From: Rotaria sp. Silwood1
Lineage: Eukaryota > Rotifera > Eurotatoria > Philodinida > Philodinidae
NCBI GenBank assembly: GCA_905250075.1
Contig: CAJNOP010000011.1
Location: forward strand, 558,001 to 622,000
DNA length: 64,000 bases
Direction of reading: 5' to 3'
Translations under genes and position numbers: made by a program
Shown here: piece by piece, positions 37,068-48,170 of the stretch
Layout: each line of letters opens with the position of its first letter
How positions within the stretch are numbered: the stretch's first letter is position 1
The notes under the pieces: model-generated
What the model saw: only the letters and a program-made list of their open reading frames with translations
Databases searched by the model: none
Told to the model about the DNA's origin: nothing

Positions 37068-40000
37068 ATCTATGAATGTAGTCACAACATAAAATTGTTT
37101 AATCTGTATATATGTATAATGTCTCGTTCGCCTATATACATACGCCTATATGAGCAACAACAATCATAATTTTTCTCTGTCTCTCTCTCTCTCTCTCTGT
37201 CTTTCTCTATGTTTCTCTTTCTTTCTTTTCTCTTTTATTTACATATACACCGATTGAACAGTATTGACTTCTATATATGCGTGCATGTCTCTTTTTTTTT
37301 CGGGATGAATACCCTTCTTCTCTTTTGTTCATTTTTTTTGTGTATTTTAATAATGCAAATTACCATATCATAGTTGATTATAGTTCATATGTTCAAGGCT
37401 AATCACGCGAACTGAAAATTGGCTCTATTGTATTAAAATACTACCGATATTTAAATTAAACCTTTTCTTATCACAGATTCTTGTTAATTTTGTGATTTTA
37501 TTATATATATATATATTTTTTTTTTTTAACAATCATAAAACGATGATGGAGACGCATTTAATAGTAGTTGCACAATAAACAACAATAAGAAAAGAGAAAT
37601 AAGTAGTACCGGATCGTTTTTGAAAGTGTGAATGAAAGAATAGTGATGTCGGAGCAAATATCACGTCTGCTTGACAAAATCTTAAGTCATAAAAATACGA
37701 AAGAATGAACAGAAAAAAAAATGATGAAAGGAAAAAAAATTCATCTCTTTATGTAAATGCTTCTATTGGCAGCATCTTTTTACGTTTATGCAATAAGGCA
37801 AGTAGTTGGTAGTACCGTTCAATTAGATGTTACGACAATATGTACCATCACGCTCGTATACTCAAGTATACCAATAAGAAAGAAAGAATTATTTCTTTTG
37901 CTTGAACTATATATGTCACCGCTTTAATACATAAAAAGGTACTCATTTAATTGAATATTCAAGTACTATATACTGCTGTTGCCATCACCATGATGACAAA
38001 ATGAACAGTTGTTGTCTTTTTTTTTTTTTGTTTCATCTTACGTCATATCATTTTCGACAATTGAGAAACAAAAATTAAATTCAAAAAAAAAAAACAATGA
38101 TTGATCATGCTCACTTCTCATGACATCTTATAGATAAACAATGATTAGTAGTATAGTATGTTCGCACACGAAATTTGTACATATATGTGTCTTCGATCAA
38201 AAGCAATGATAAGACAAAGTAGTTGATTTTTTTTCCTGTCTAGTTTTACAATTAATGATGATGACCTTCGAGAGAGAGAATATCGACAAAGGCGGGTCCT
38301 CTATTTTTTTTTTAATATTCACTTAAAAATCAATGAGTGACAACAATGACACTCAAAAACAGATAATAGGATTCACTTTTGATATGATCATGGAATGAAT
38401 GAACCTATGAAAATTTTTCAATTGTATTACATCTGTTATTACATATAATAGTTCATAAAAATGGCTACTTATTTTTGTTGACGCAATACTGACTAGGGGG
38501 TCAGTCAACCACTCCGCCCACCCTATGTTTCACTTAAGTATCATTTAACCAGCAGTAAGCAAGTTGGCACACACAACCTCTTGTAATCAAGCAAGTGCCA
38601 CCAGACGACTATTCTTTCTATCCAATATTCCCTCTTCACTTGATGAACGGATCGTTGATGCATACTAATGTCATCCAACTTTTTTTTGTTCGATATTAGT
38701 ACGTGCGCGCTTTTGCGTTTGCAAACAAATGAATTACTTCAAGAGGCAAAACATATACAGGTGAACGTGTAATTCGAGAGACTATACACTAGTAGTTGTT
38801 CTTGCTAGTGGCAGACAGATACGCCTTCGTATATATATGTACGTGTGTATATGCATGCCTCTCTTTACATCATACTCAAGAACCTTCATTCTATTAGGCG
38901 GCGAGGACTAAAGTGCTTGTATAGGTAAACATGAAATGAAGACTCTTCTCTTTTCGCAGACAACAGAGTAAATAGACGATCAACAGACAGACAATCTAGG
39001 TCATCATGCTCCTTTAATTTTATTTTATTTTTGTCTTCATTTCTTTTTCTTTATTCGTTAATTGATCAAGCGATCATCATTGAATAAAGTCATTTATCAC
39101 TCACACCCTTATTATAACAATCATCTCTATCATTATCTGAAGGACATGATTTTAGACACACGCCCTTTTATTTCTGATTGTTGAAAAATAAAAAAGATAT
39201 TGGACAGATCATCAATTGTTCGGAGCACTTTAGATGCTTGTCAATCATTTCCTCCTTACATAAGCGCATATTCATCTATATATATATATATAAAGGTATA
39301 TGCGATGGATGAAGTTCGAGTGATAATCGAAAACAATCCATACAAGCGCTTGCATTGACTGCTTGACATGTAATCGAAACAAATTCCAACACGTTCATAC
39401 TCTCTTTCTTCTTTGTTAGCTTTCGATAATCATACGCGTGTGTATGTATGTACGTATGTATGTATATCGAATCATTCTCATCCAAAGTTAATTCCTGGTG
39501 TCATGGACGTTACGTGATAGAGTGAGTGTGTGTACAAAAAGCTCAATCAAAACGGAAGATATCATCTTTAAAGAAGAAGTCCTTCGTGAATGTAGATCAA
39601 ATGTGTACCGCAGACGTTTGTGCATACACCAGACAAGATAACAAGTGCAGCAAAACAAAGAAAAGATTAATCAGCAAGAGAGATATTGAAAATAAACAAT
39701 TATCAACAAAAAAAAAAGAAAAAAAAAAATCTATGATGTTTCGATATTGTTCTTTTCTTTTGTCATACTTCTTACCTGTTCAATTCAGTTAAAATAAATT
39801 GAATTTATTATTGATCAATTGTATTGTCATTATGAGAGTAATTTTTTTTAAGTGTTACGAACATTTCCTCTCGTTGATTGTCGTTTGCATCCTTCTTTTT
39901 TACTTGTTCTACAATTTAAAACGTCGTTTTTATGTCTCCTCCTCCGTTTATTCTCTCCCACTCATATACATATACACACACATGTATGCATCTATATTGT

Positions 40001-40619
40001 GTTCATCACAATCACCTATTCGTTATATATATATACATATAGAACATACATATACACTAGAGATCAATAATCACGATGCAAGTAAAAGAGATGGAATTAC
40101 AACTATTGTTCCAACAATATATATATATATGTATAAGGCCCACTCTTATGCAAGCCGCCTCCTCCTTGTCGCACCTTTTTTTAAGTTATATTATACAACG
40201 ATGACGAGAAGACTGACATAGCCTAGCCGATAATCGGCATGTTTGTTTTATAATGAGTATAGCCACTGTTTCTCCATTTACATTTACACCCACCTATGGT
40301 GTGAACTGTCAGTATGTCTGAAGACATAAAGAATTCCCTTTTTATTTTTTATTTTCTTCTTTTGTATAACACCTCATTTGTTCCATTCATTCATTCAATC
40401 TGTCTGTCTGATGTGTCAATCAAATAAATGAGAATAAATTTTCATATGTCATCATTCCTATCATAGTATGTGTATTACAATAAACACGAGTAAAATAAAA
40501 ATAACAAGTATAGAATCAATAAAAGATGACATCATAATAGTATTATCTATGTACAAACAATTGATATAATACATTAAACAAGAAAAATCGATAAATCAAA
40601 TAAAAGATAAAAACTATAA
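37068..40619. other. Intergenic region upstream of the lectin-STRA6 gene and 3' of RAD51
   Basis: 3.5 kb. It holds a (CT)n run at about 37180-37200, several poly-T tracts and (TA)n runs. ORFs around 39526-40221 are built of simple sequence (poly-A-coded Lys runs, TATACA-coded Tyr/Ile/His runs) and are not supported as genes. Somewhat less AT-rich than the other intergenic DNA. It must contain the promoter of the lectin-STRA6 gene, but no element can be assigned. Confidence 0.55.
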
Positions 40620-42019
40620 TTAACAAAGATCTTTAGGTGCTGCATCAACAATACCTTCAGGTCCAATAGCAAAAACTGCATCAGTTTCAGGCAAACATGG
40701 ACTATCTGCAACATGACATATACGTGAATCACCTTTGCCTTTTTTTAAATAGAGTCTAAGAAAAAAGCAAAAAATAAAAAAATCAAATCAATATAAATTA
40801 AAAATAAATACCGTGTTGTTGATGCATGAGCCATAATATTACCACCAATAGGTTTTTTTTGATCACCATACATTGCTTGACCATCAACTTGAGCAACAAC
40901 TTGATTTGTAAGTACAACAGCAACACCAAACTTAACAAAAAAATAATAAAAGAAAATCAATTTCAAGATATTTTTTTAATCATACCTCATCAGTTATACG
41001 TAATAACATACGCATAAATTTTGCTAATTGCATTTGTCGATTAGCTAATTCACCACGACCAGAATAATCAGTTCGAAAAAGTGATGTTGCACTATCGACA
41101 ATTAATACAGCATATCTATATATTAATAATATTAAAAATGATTTATTTCAAAATAAATAAATAAATAAACCTTGATTCACACATCATAGCTGTTGCCATA
41201 TACAATAATTGAATTTGATGATCAGTATTATAAGCACGAGCATAAGCAATATTATCCAAAACATCTTGACCTGAAAGACCATATCGTTCAGCAATAGCTA
41301 GTAAACGTTCAGGTCGAAATGAACCTTCTGTATCAATATAAATTGCTTTTCCTTCACCACCACCCATATCGATAGGTAACTAAACAAAAAAAAATAAAAT
41401 ATCTTTTTTTGTTGTTGTTTTGAACACGAAAATAATTTACTTGACAAGTAACAGCAACTTGATGACATAATTGTGTTTTACCACAACGATATTCACCATA
41501 TAATTCTGTTATTGAACCAGTTTCAAAACCACCTTGTAATTGTTTATCAAGTTCTCTTGAACCAGTTGTTAATTGAATAATTTCTGAACGTTTTTGATGA
41601 TATTCAGTAGCTGTTGTAAAACCCATTGGTATTAATTTAGCTGCTTCAGCCTAAATAATATATTTCATTTTTTAGATTTTATTTCTCAAAAAAAAAAAAA
41701 AAAAACTTACAGCTAATTTATCAGCTTTTGCATCACTAATACCTTTAACAGCTAAAAGACTTTTTCTTGGTGCAAAAGCAATAGATTCTACTGTACAAAA
41801 TCCAGCTTCTTGTAATTTTTTTAAATCTGAATTACCAATACCACATGATTTATCTAATTTTGTAATTGGTGTTGGTCCACCTGAATCACAATCATTTGAT
41901 ACACTTTCATTGATTTGACTAGTACTACAAATAGCAACTGATTGTTGAATTGATGATGTTGTTGTTGTTGTTGTTTCTTTTTCAATTATTGATTCTCGTG
42001 TTTTAGTTTTAGGTGGCAT
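40620..42019 (-). CDS. RAD51: DNA repair recombinase RAD51
   Basis: Six exons: 42019-41711, 41650-41441, 41379-41171, 41115-40986, 40930-40812, 40755-40620. They give 370 residues plus TAA, frames all agreeing. It forms the strand-exchange filament on ssDNA in homologous recombination. A low-complexity N-terminus (~50 residues with Thr/Ser runs) precedes a helix-hairpin-helix domain (LKKLQEAGF through [16 protein letters not shown]). The ATPase core follows: Walker [26 protein letters not shown], Walker [43 protein letters not shown] and [19 protein letters not shown]. These match eukaryotic RAD51 rather than the RAD51 paralogues. The animal protein is usually ~340 residues; the extra length is N-terminal. 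The Walker A Cys is discussed as a finding. It is divergently arranged with the cyclophilin gene. Confidence 0.92.
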
Positions 42020-43967
42020 TATTAGAAATAAAATATGAATGTTCTAATTCTATTGAAAAATTTCATTTAATTTATAATGAGAGACTAGATTCATATTTAA
42101 ACAATGACCAACGGTCAATCTTCACATAGTGAGTAACGATTTTCATAATTATTATTCTATCTATATGTTCAATTCATTTATATATTTCAAAAGAAAATTT
42201 TCAAATATATTTGATAATATACTTTAGTTCTTTGAATAGAAATAAGATTTCTATTAAAAGCAATATATTAAATATATGATAGATGTCGTCGATTTTTATT
42301 ATATAATAATGTTTGATTCGTTCAATCAATCCAAAATTTACCTAATGTAAAGCGTTTCTAACATTGATTATATATATATATATAGAAGTTTACTGTTTAG
42401 CAACAATATGAGAATTGTTTTATAGTCAGATCTTTATTAAATAATAGAAATTTGAGATATTTTTCAGAACACTTTTACTCAATACAAATGAGTCAGTGTT
42501 GAGTATAACAGATACAAGGATTCTTTTTTGTACTGAAGAACTATTTCAATTGATGATTTATTTGATAATTCATAATAAATATTGGCAATAGTAGCGTAAC
42601 CAGGGGGTGGCCAGGTGAAGCTAAGCCCCACCACCAACTTCGAGATCGACCAGTTGAGCCCCTCCAAAGTTAAAATCCTGATTTCGCTGCTAATTGGCAA
42701 TCAATATTAGTTTTAAAGAAACAAAAAGAAGACAGATTGCTTACTGTTTATTATAATCATAGCTAAATATTCGTTTGAATTTTTTTTTTTGTTATAAATA
42801 TTTTTATATGAAAGTTTAATCGACTCTGATTTTGTTTTATTTCTAGATTTATTAATAATATCATATTTTGTTTTATGAAAAGAAAATATATACTTTTTAT
42901 CAAATAATACATTATAGAATAGTTTATGTTTGGAATGTCAATAATAAACGGATGAAAGTAATTTCCTGCAATATCTACCTTTACCGGAAACTTACATTTT
43001 TCACTATTCTTTTATAAAAAAAAAAAAAAAGACATACTTAAAATTTTGAATAGATTTACTACTCATTGTCTAATTTTTATTTGATCACTTTCGAAAAAAA
43101 TAAAATAAATAATATTTTTAAGTCATTCTTTTTCATTCATGCTATGATTTTCAACTATTTTTCAATTATAGCAAGAATATAGATATTTAGTATTTTTTTT
43201 TTTTTGTTATGAAAACATTTACATTTTCTACGGTATTTTTCTTTTGAAGACTATGCTGTAATATATAACCCTTAAGAAGCACTAGAAATACTGATTCTTT
43301 GAATCACATCGGCATAGAAATAAGCTTTAATCAGAATAATCTATTGTGAAACTTTCAGATTATGTGATTTGCTTAGATCTACATTGAAACGGTTAAAATA
43401 TATCAGCAATGTAAAATGTATACTTTCATATTTTAAGATAGGTATAATGAAAGAAATTGAATCTTTTTTTGTTATAAATTACGAGCTGTCTATGTAAAAA
43501 ATCAGCGTTTCTGATGAAGATCATAACATAGATTTGAAAAATGTGATATCTCTGAAAAGAAAAAAAAAGCTAAAAACTGCTACTATTCCCTCAAAGTATG
43601 AATAATTCATTATATTTTACATGATGCACATTGCCTCGATTGCAAAAAAATAATTAATCAGTGAGGAGAACTTCTCTCATGAGATAAGTCTATCATGCAA
43701 AGACTTTCTTCATGCCTTTGTTTTTTTTTGTGGAAATTTATACTCTTCATATTATAGAAATAATTTCTTCTAATTTTTTCGATAATAATTAATAAAGATA
43801 AAATATATATTTATTTCTATAAATCAAATCTTTGAATCCTTCTTAAAATTCATAAAGATTTTTATCGTTTTGATTTCAATTATCTAGATTAATTCAATAA
43901 TAATAATAATAATAATAATTTCTTTTTTTTTCGAAAATATTTAATATAAATAATTATTCATTTAGAT
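42020..43967. other. Divergent promoter region RAD51 / cyclophilin
   Basis: 1.9 kb, AT-rich. It contains one hAT-type MITE (42589-42692), a (TAA)n run just before the cyclophilin start (about 43900-43918) and poly-T tracts. No other feature. Confidence 0.6.
42589..42692. mobile_element. 104-bp hAT-type MITE, family A copy 2 (reverse orientation)
   Basis: Begins TAGTAGCGTAACCAGG and ends CGCTGCTA. It is flanked by perfect 8-bp direct repeats ATTGGCAA (42581-42588 and 42693-42700). Its reverse complement aligns along the full 104 bp with the element at 32238-32341, including the shared GGTGGTGGGGCTTAGC core. A perfect 8-bp duplication is diagnostic of hAT-mediated insertion. Confidence 0.92.
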
Positions 43968-44719
43968 ATGAGTTCTCCTAAAGTATTTTTTGATGTTTAT
44001 GCTGATAGTACATCTCTTGGTCGTGTTGTATTTGAATTATTTGATAATGAATGTCCAAAAACATGTGAAAATTTTCGAGCATTATGTACAATGGAAAAAG
44101 GTTATGGATATAAAGCATCCATATTACATCGTGTTATTCGTGGATATTTTTGTCAAGGTAAAATATAGAATGATTTATTTATTTATATATATTTTCGATT
44201 ACTTTTAGGAGGTGATTTTACTTCGTATGTATTATCTTTTATAATATTTTTTTTTTATTATAATTTTTGTTTTAATTAATTTTAGTTATAATGGAACAGG
44301 TGTATGTATATCTTATAAACAAAAAATTAAAAAAAAAAAACAATACTTTACAGAATTAAATTTTTTTTTATTTATAGGGAAAATCAATATTTGGTAAAAA
44401 ATTTGAAGATGAAAATTTCAATAGAAAATTTATTGTACCAGGATTATTAGCAATGGCTAATCAAGGTATATAATATTGTTTGATTTATTTTAGGTTTTTT
44501 TTTTGAATAGATATTTTTTTTTTTTTGTCTCAAGGATCAAATACAAATACTTCACAATTTTTTATTACTCTTATACCATGTCCATGGTTAAATGGTAAAA
44601 ATGTTGTATTTGGTCAAGTTGTTGAAGGTATGGATGTAATTAAACAAATTGAAACATATGGAAGTGAAACAGGTATACCTACACGTCGTATTCTTATTCA
44701 AGAATGTGGTCAATTGTGA
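43968..44719 (+). CDS. Cyclophilin-type peptidyl-prolyl isomerase
   Basis: Five exons: 43968-44157, 44209-44224, 44286-44301, 44378-44465, 44535-44719. They give 164 residues, the usual length of cytosolic cyclophilin A, and no signal peptide. Exons 2 and 3 are only 16 nt each; they are needed to restore the family sequence QGGDFTSYNGTGGKSIFG. Active-site features: Arg of LHRVIRGYF, Gln of [17 protein letters not shown], and the Trp of [11 protein letters not shown] (the cyclosporin-contact Trp). The CypA active-site Phe next to the catalytic Arg is Tyr here, and the CypA His following GK is Asn. I chose GTATGT after ACAGGT as the exon 3 donor because it gives the conserved Gly-Gly. It catalyses prolyl cis-trans isomerisation. 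Confidence 0.9.
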
Positions 44720-45259
44720 ACAATATTAATATTGATGATAATTATCTCGTGTTCTTTTTTTTTTTTTTTTTTGGGTTTTTGTTGCAGTGAAAATCTTATA
44801 CGCACCGTCCGTTTTTAATTTCTTTTTGTTTTTTTTTTTTTTTTTTATTTAAATATTTTACTCATATGTTTGTATGTGTGATTTTAGGAACAAAAAAGAA
44901 AAATAACAACTAGAGAATGATGATGAATATAAACATGAAGTACAACGTATATTTTTTCTGCAATAATGACTATTTTCATATATATAGCAAATGTAAGAAG
45001 AAGAAAAAATTTGAGAAAAAAAGAAAAGAAAATTGTTGGTTAAAATAACCTTACGATATGAACATTGCATTTCTCTCCTTCTCAATATTTTTTTCTTCTT
45101 CATGACGAGAAAGTAACGGAAAAAAAAGCACTCACAATATTAGTCGGCAGGCCTCTTTTTTTCTTTCTTATTTCTTTTTTTCGCCAGAAACTATAACGAG
45201 TGAGTAGAGTAAATTGCTTGCTTTATATTCTACAGATTTCATACTGATTGACAACAAAT
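44720..45259. other. Intergenic, cyclophilin to Cys-loop receptor
   Basis: 540 bp with long poly-T tracts (44756-44772, 44829-44846); same-strand neighbours. Nothing else seen. Confidence 0.6.
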
Positions 45260-47147
45260 ATGATCTTCTTCAGTTGGCTTTTATTGATCTATTTTACTTT
45301 TGTATATTCTGAAAGTATGTTAATATTTTCATAATTATTGTTAATTATTCATCTATATATTTAATATAGATTGTACCGATTATTATACATGTCAATTAGA
45401 ATTATATGATCGATTACTGACAAAATCACGTCCTTCTATACGTCCAATACAAAATGATTTGCAAAAAATTAATGTTCGTCTTGGATTTTCATTAATCAGA
45501 CTTGTCTCTGTTGTATGTAACTTTAGAATTCTAGTCAAGAAAAACATATGTTTTTCTTCTTCTTAGAATGAAGATGATTCATTAATAACTATTCGTGCAC
45601 ATATTAATCAAGTAAAGACAAAAAAAAACAACTAATCAATTATATCTATTGTGTATTATTACAATTCATGTTTTTAGACTTGGAATACATCAGTATTTGG
45701 TTGGAATTCTACACTATATGCTAATGTTCAACATTTCCGTGTGCCTGCACATTCAATTTGGACAGCAAAAATAGAATTAATTAATCCGTACGAAGTTTTT
45801 TTTTTCTTTTTTTATTCATTTTAAATAATCTAGATATTATGTTTCACATTATTCAGAAGTACGACAACCGATTATGAAGCAAATCATTTTATTGATGTTC
45901 AATCTAATGGTCGTTTTGAATTATCATATTCAACTCTTCTTACAAGTCCATGTAATTTTGATATGAAAAATTTTCCATTTGATCAACAAACATGTACAAT
46001 CAAGGTAATAAATATATTGATAATAGTGAATAAAATGATTAAAATTTTTCTCTTTTTTTTTTTTTAGCTTGGTTCAACACTTTATGATATCAACGAAGTA
46101 TCAATATCACAAGCAATTGATTTTGTTATTGATGAACCAAGTTTAATGCCAAATGGTTATTATTTTGTATCACATACAATTGAACAAAAAGATATATTTT
46201 TTGCTGGTTTCGAACGAAGTTATGATCAAATATCTATACATATAAATATTCATCGACGTTCCGAATATTTTATTCGACTTATTAATTTGCCCGGTGCAAT
46301 TCTTATGTTATTAACACTAACAATTTTTTTTCTTCCACCATCAGCTTCTGAAAGAATTATTTATGGTAATAATAATAATTTGTTTCTTTCTTAAATTAAT
46401 ACAAAAATAATTATTTCTCTTTCACTTTAGGTTCATTATTACTTATTTGTCAATTTATTTTATTAATAATCTTTGCTTTTCATATTCCAAAACGATTAGG
46501 TGCATCATGGCCATGGATGGGAAATGCAATTTTTTATGATATTTGTTTAACAGCAATAGTATTAGTGTTTTCAGTAATGACACGAATGCTTTCAGATGGA
46601 AATCATTATTCAATTGAAAAGCCATCAACTAAACTACGTTCTGTATGTATATGAACATGTTAATATTTAAAAAAAGAAAAATAAACTCATATTCATTTTA
46701 ATTTTAGGTATCTTTTTGTTATTTAGCAAAATTAGTTGGTCTAAAACGAATATCATATGCAACATTAATAACTAATCGTGAAAAGTATATATTTATTTAT
46801 TACTTTAATATTTAAATTTTGACATAATTTTTTTTGTTTTTGTTTTATTCAGTGAATATGATACAAATGATTCAGCAACTAATGAATCAGCTATGGAACC
46901 ATTAACATCACTTTCAAATGGTTCAACAACAACAACAACAACAACAACATCTGATCTTCTTATTTTATCATCAAATACAATAAGTCGTGATATAACTTCA
47001 ATAAAACAAAAATTGAATACATTTATTAATGAGAAATGTATTCATCAAGAATGGATTCTTCTTGCTCATATTATTAATCGTTTATGCTTTATTATTTATT
47101 TGTTTTTGTTTTCATTCTCAATTGGAAATCATTTATTTCATAAATAA
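45260..47147 (+). CDS. Cys-loop ligand-gated ion channel subunit (nicotinic-receptor-like)
   Basis: Nine exons: 45260-45314, 45370-45512, 45567-45611, 45678-45787, 45857-46004, 46068-46365, 46431-46642, 46708-46784, 46853-47147. They give 460 residues plus TAA, phases all agreeing. Signal peptide MIFFSWLLLIYFTFVYS. The extracellular domain carries the Cys-loop PCNFDMKNFPFDQQTC, with exactly 13 residues between the cysteines, as in all family members. TM1 is INLPGAILMLLTLTIFFL. TM2 follows SER (Glu at the position typical of cation channels) as GSLLLICQFILLIIFAF. TM3 is FYDICLTAIVLVFSV. After a Thr-rich loop, TM4 is IINRLCFIIYLFLFSFSI. The loop C region (FAGFERSYD) has no vicinal Cys pair, so it is not a classical alpha subunit. 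Ligand unknown; pairing with other subunits is likely. Confidence 0.85.
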
Positions 47148-47525
47148 CAAAAAATCTAATTACATCAAGATAAAACATTTTTATCACCTTTTCTGTTTTT
47201 TTTTGTGTTTTGTATTTATCAAGCTAATATAAAATATTTACTGCTATGGATCATTATTATCTTTGTCGTAACGCTTGATTTACTTGTATATTTATTGCGT
47301 TTCTTTTTTTTTTTCTTTCTTTTTTTACCATCTATACATGTGCGACATTGTCAATGAATTGAAATGCATGATATCAAAATAAGCATAAAAAAGAACGTAT
47401 GTTTGTGAGCCATCAAGAAACATAATCAACGACAATTAAGGTATGTTGATCGATTTGGTTTTTTTTTATGAAATCAAATCTTCAAATGTTATTACAATAG
47501 ATTTTTTCATTGAATATTTATTACG

Positions 47526-48170
47526 ATGGGTTGTACTGGATCAAAAGGAAAAAAGAAATTCAAAGATACATCATCAAGAAAATCTTCTAGTTCATCTGTA
47601 CCATATAATAAAGATATTAATGAAATCAATTTAGAACTTTCTGATAGTATGCTGGAGAATTTATTAAGTAAAACAAAATTTACTAGACAAGAAATAATTG
47701 ATTGGTGGCAAGGATTTTTGGTTGATTGTCCATCGGGTTTATTAGATAAACATAAATTTGTTGAAGTTTATCAATATCGATATCCAGCTGGAAAAGCAAA
47801 AGGATTTTGTGATCATGTTTTTCGAACATTTAATCGGGATAACAAATCTCATAGTATTGATTTTGAACAATTCATGTGTGCCATTAATGTAACATTAAAT
47901 GGTACTTCGGATGAAAAACTTGAATGGGCATTTGTAATGTATGATATAAATGGTGATAAACGTATATCAAAAAGTGAAATGACAAATGTACTTGAATCAA
48001 TGTTTGATTTATTAGGAAAAGATAAAAAAGGTTCAAACAATCCACGAAAACAAGTCGATCAAATATTTTCAAGACTTGATACAAATCATGATAATTACAT
48101 TAACCGGGAAGAATTTTTCTCAGGATGTAAAACAGACGAATGTATTCGAGCAATTCTTGCACCATATTAA
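47526..48170 (+). CDS. Neuronal calcium sensor family EF-hand protein
   Basis: Single exon, 214 residues. It begins MGCTGSKGKKK, a good N-myristoylation context (Gly2) with an adjacent Cys for palmitoylation and a basic stretch, so membrane attachment is likely. Four EF-hand-like segments follow. The first (VDCPSGLLDKHKF) has the cryptic CPSG form typical of recoverin/neurocalcin/hippocalcin proteins. The second (NRDNKSHSIDFEQF) is degenerate. The third (DINGDKRISKSE) and fourth (DTNHDNYINREE) have canonical calcium ligands. The family is usually ~190 residues; the extra ~20 are a Ser/Lys-rich insert near the N-terminus. It is intronless, unlike its neighbours, which may indicate a retrocopy. 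Calcium-dependent regulation of membrane targets is known for the family; the target here is unknown. Confidence 0.85.
   Translation: MGCTGSKGKKKFKDTSSRKSSSSSVPYNKDINEINLELSDSMLENLLSKTKFTRQEIIDWWQGFLVDCPSGLLDKHKFVEVYQYRYPAGKAKGFCDHVFRTFNRDNKSHSIDFEQFMCAINVTLNGTSDEKLEWAFVMYDINGDKRISKSEMTNVLESMFDLLGKDKKGSNNPRKQVDQIFSRLDTNHDNYINREEFFSGCKTDECIRAILAPY

Noticed and set aside
37175..37200. (CT)n tract upstream of the lectin-STRA6 start
   Set aside because: Simple microsatellite; no basis to call it a promoter element.
39526..40221. ORFs of 88 and 140 codons upstream of the lectin-STRA6 gene
   Set aside because: Translations consist of Lys runs from poly-A and Tyr/Ile/His runs from TATACA repeats; no domain, no splice support.
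44286..44299. Alternative donor GTGTAT at 44300 for cyclophilin exon 3
   Set aside because: It would break the conserved GGKSIFG frame at the next exon; GTATGT at 44302 restores it.
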